Source of the DNA: Paludicola sp. MB14-C6
GTDB lineage: Bacteria > Bacillota > Clostridia > Oscillospirales > Ruminococcaceae
DNA length: 64,000 bases
Assembly: GCF_030908625.1 (NCBI RefSeq)
Contig: NZ_CP133133.1
Location: 1,612,001-1,676,000, forward strand
Direction of reading: 5' to 3'
Each line of letters opens with the position of its first letter. The first letter of the stretch is position 1. The notes below the pieces were generated by a model. That model was not told the DNA's origin. It ran no database searches and was given only the letters and a program-made list of their open reading frames with translations. The translations under genes and the position numbers were made by a program. Below are positions 62,165-64,000 of this stretch, in pieces.

Positions 62165-63607
62165 TCAGTCTGAAGAAAAAGCCCGATTTTGGCGTAACCA
62201 AAGTCGGGCTTTTGAATATATGGTTGAAAATTTGAAAAAAGTGGAAAGGATACAAAAAGGAGAGTTCACCCTCCACTTATGTATTGCCAGCTTTTTAAGG
62301 TTCATGCACGCAAATTTAAGCCTAACCCAGTTTGTTACTTGGGCAAGACCTCGATAAGGTGTATAACGCATTGCGTATTTTTCTTTCGCATCAGCAAAAA
62401 CTCGCTCAATCGTTTCTTTTCGCTGTGCATAAAGATCTTTGTATTTTATTGCATAACGAATATCTGAAACTTGCTCTAAGTACTCATGCCAAACATGAAC
62501 TGTGTATTGTTTCTGGAATTCTTTACTTTCAGTGCATTTGTAACGAAACCCACAGATTTTACAGTCGTTTGGATTGCTTTTAAATTCTTTGTATCCTTCT
62601 CTATTCGTGGTGGAATAGTGTAAAACTTTATTGTTTGGACATACTACACAGTCAAAATATTCATCATATGAAAAATCATATTTCTTAAAAAAGCCTTGTT
62701 TTGTCATTGGTCTACGATATGGTACTAATAAATCTTTTCCATCATCTATAAGTCTTTTTGCAATATAGGGAGTATTGTAGGCACTATCTGCCACTATTGT
62801 TTGGATTTCGGGGTGGTTTTCTTTTAATTTATCATACAAATCATCGAATGCTACGCTGTCATGTACATTGCCTGCTGTTACATGAACATCTACAATGTAG
62901 CCTTTTTTGTCACAAGCTGTATGTGCTTCATAAGCAAGGCATTTCTTATGCTCTCCTTTATGAAATACACCGCTTTCAGGGTCAGTGGTTGATTCATTGA
63001 TGATTTTTTCTTCTATTTTAGGTGGCTTTGTATCGTCAAATGGCTTTTTTTTATGTTCTTCTCTATCTTTATTGATTTCGTCCATTAGTTGTTTCTCATA
63101 ATGTTTTGCTGCTACGGGGATTGATTTCTTTACAACCTTTTTTATATTTGCATTTGCTTTTATATGGGTTCCATCTACAAATACCACCTCTGGGTCAAGA
63201 TATCCCATATCATTGATTTCATTCAATATCCAGTTGAAAATGCATGCAATAGTATTCTCGTTAAATCTATGTTTAAAGGCATAACTTATTGTTGTAAAGT
63301 GAGGTATTTGTTCTGTCATTAAATATCCTAAAAACCAACGATATGCACAGTTCATTTGTACTTCTTCTACCAATTTGCGCAACGAACTTATTCCATACAA
63401 ATGTTGTATTAAGACCATTTTGATTAGTACTACTGGGTCTATGCTTGGTCTTCCATTATCTTTACAATACAAATCCTCTACGAAATCATATATATGACAG
63501 AAATCCACTGCACTATCTATTTTTCTAAGCAAATGTTCTGCTGGAATAAATTCTTCTAAGCACAAAAACTCTACTTGTGTTCGGTCTTTTTTAGCTTTAA
63601 CTAACAT
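62165..63607 (-). CDS. IS1182-family DDE transposase
   Basis: 480 residues. The N-terminal DUF772-like domain begins about residue 20 (LLRKIDSAVDFCHIYDFV). DDE residues: VFVDGTHIKANAN (first Asp), IVADSAYNTPYIAK (second Asp), and the Glu in TIERVFADAKEKYAMRYT. A Cys-rich segment CVVCPNNKVLHY ... CKICGFRYKC adds a zinc-ribbon-like element common in IS1182. The reading frame runs to the last bases of the IS: the stop codon is the reverse complement of the terminal TCA, and codons for the last ~15 residues overlap the inner hairpin. Confidence 0.93.
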   Translation of the reverse strand: MLVKAKKDRTQVEFLCLEEFIPAEHLLRKIDSAVDFCHIYDFVEDLYCKDNGRPSIDPVVLIKMVLIQHLYGISSLRKLVEEVQMNCAYRWFLGYLMTEQIPHFTTISYAFKHRFNENTIACIFNWILNEINDMGYLDPEVVFVDGTHIKANANIKKVVKKSIPVAAKHYEKQLMDEINKDREEHKKKPFDDTKPPKIEEKIINESTTDPESGVFHKGEHKKCLAYEAHTACDKKGYIVDVHVTAGNVHDSVAFDDLYDKLKENHPEIQTIVADSAYNTPYIAKRLIDDGKDLLVPYRRPMTKQGFFKKYDFSYDEYFDCVVCPNNKVLHYSTTNREGYKEFKSNPNDCKICGFRYKCTESKEFQKQYTVHVWHEYLEQVSDIRYAIKYKDLYAQRKETIERVFADAKEKYAMRYTPYRGLAQVTNWVRLKFACMNLKKLAIHKWRVNSPFCILSTFFKFSTIYSKARLWLRQNRAFSSD

Positions 63608-63643
63608 TTAATCACCCTATTTAATTATACCATTTTTCGCGTC

Positions 63644-63680
63644 AAAAGTCCCCTAAATCATCAAATTTAGGGGACTTTTT
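63644..63680. terminator. Hairpin upstream of the transposase gene, inside the IS
   Basis: AAAGTCCCCTAAAT/ATTTAGGGGACTTT, between the transposase start and the right end. Such hairpins block external transcripts from entering the transposase gene. Confidence 0.7.
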
Positions 63681-63690
63681 CTACAAGCTG

Positions 63691-63714
63691 AGCTCCCTGA
63701 TTTCTCAGGGAGCT
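63691..63714 (-). terminator. Terminator of groL, abutting the right IS end
   Basis: AGCTCCCTGA/TCAGGGAGCT with TTTC loop, 30 bp after the groL stop; the first base is shared with the IS end. Confidence 0.85.
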
Positions 63715-63743
63715 TTCTACTATTCTATACAACCCACAAAGGA

Positions 63744-64000
63744 TTAGTACATTCCGCCCATTCCACCTGGCATTTGTGGAGCTGCAGGAGCTTCTGGTTC
63801 TTTAATGTCAGCAACTAAGCTTTCAGTAGTTAATACCATTGAAGCTACAGAAGCAGCATTTTGTAGTGCGCTTCTAGTTACTTTAGTTGGGTCAACAATA
63901 CCGGCAGACATCATATCGCAGTATGTTTCATTGTAAGCGTCGAAACCATAACCTATTTTATCAGCAGAGATGATTTTATCAATGATTACGCTGCCTTCTA
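63744..64000 (-). CDS. groL: Chaperonin GroEL, 3' end (partial)
   Basis: Minus-strand gene running off the window; the stop codon is TAA at 63746-63744. The visible C-terminus contains [19 protein letters not shown] and ends in the glycine-methionine tail MPGGMGGMY, diagnostic of GroEL. GroEL forms the double-ring folding chamber with GroES. About 85 codons are seen. Confidence 0.97.
   Translation of the reverse strand, partial: EGSVIIDKIISADKIGYGFDAYNETYCDMMSAGIVDPTKVTRSALQNAASVASMVLTTESLVADIKEPEAPAAPQMPGGMGGMY

Larger units (their letters stand above)
62165..63691. mobile_element. Complete IS1182-family insertion sequence
   Basis: 1527 bp. Terminal inverted repeats TCAGTCTGAAGAAAAAG (left) and the complement TCAGCTTGTAGAAAAAG (right), 13 of 17 matching. 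One transposase gene. Hairpins lie near both ends inside: AAAGCCCGA.../TCGGGCTTTT near the left, and AAAGTCCCCTAAAT/ATTTAGGGGACTTT at 63644-63680 near the right. Both outer flanks are terminator hairpins that touch the ends. The two flanks differ, so there is no long direct repeat here. The three MITE copies have the same ends. Confidence 0.88.

Noticed and set aside
1..64000. CRISPR arrays, toxin-antitoxin pairs, prophage structural genes
   Set aside because: Looked for and not seen; the repeats present are elements, terminators or REP-like units, not regularly spaced arrays.

Overview
This 64 kb window comes from a low-GC Gram-positive anaerobe of the class Clostridia. I infer this from the strong AGGAGG-type ribosome sites, the SipW/TasA pair, AgrC/AgrA-like two-component systems, a Gram-positive SRP RNA directly before dnaX, a Na+-translocating decarboxylase beta subunit, a membrane pyrophosphatase and sortase-type NPQTG surface proteins. 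The species cannot be named from the sequence alone. Housekeeping anchors are tRNA-Ser, SRP RNA, dnaX-ybaB-recR, smpB, ssrA (tmRNA) and the 3' end of groL.

Layout: 0.1-3.2 kb, two CheW adaptors and a chemoreceptor. 3.4-16.4 kb, a probable degraded genomic island lying between a 21-bp copy of the tRNA-Ser 3' end (3408-3428) and the intact tRNA-Ser (16422-16514). It holds a broken tyrosine recombinase, a broken VOC gene, two LytTR regulator/AgrC-like kinase pairs and two large wall-anchored proteins. 16.6-23.1 kb, MnmM, an esterase/acyltransferase/membrane-protein operon, a uracil-type permease behind a PyrR-like attenuator, and a pseudouridine synthase. 23.2-27.3 kb, GH3 and GH20 glycosidases with a cre-like operator. 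27.5-31.6 kb, TspO, a guanylate-kinase-like protein, a GGDEF protein, thiamine pyrophosphokinase and a HAD phosphatase. 32.2-37.7 kb, SRP RNA, dnaX, an intruding RAYT transposase, ybaB, recR, smpB, an esterase and ssrA. 38.6-42.7 kb, small regulators and enzymes. 42.9-44.5 kb, the sipW-tasA operon. 45.1-46.6 kb, Na+ pump subunits behind a metal-riboswitch-like leader. 47-49.6 kb, small genes. 49.8-55.6 kb, a surface-polysaccharide operon with an unusual nucleotidyltransferase-aminotransferase fusion. 55.6-59 kb, an ECF sigma/anti-sigma pair, an FkbM methyltransferase and a nucleotidase. 59.4-64 kb, pyrophosphatase, DtxR-like regulator, IS1182-family element and groL.

The most notable observations are three. 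(1) The leaders of sipW and tasA share a ~55-nt RNA motif (46/55 identical). Most of the differences are compensatory and preserve a helix that would form a pseudoknot. One copy is followed by an intrinsic terminator and the other sits just before the tasA ribosome site, so this is a candidate riboswitch class that I do not recognise. (2) Three ~408-bp non-autonomous elements share terminal repeats with the complete IS1182-type element at 62.2-63.7 kb. Each is bracketed by two copies of a terminator hairpin, which points to insertion at intrinsic terminators with duplication of the whole hairpin. (3) A RAYT transposase carries a REP-like inverted repeat inside its own coding sequence and has split the dnaX-ybaB-recR cluster.
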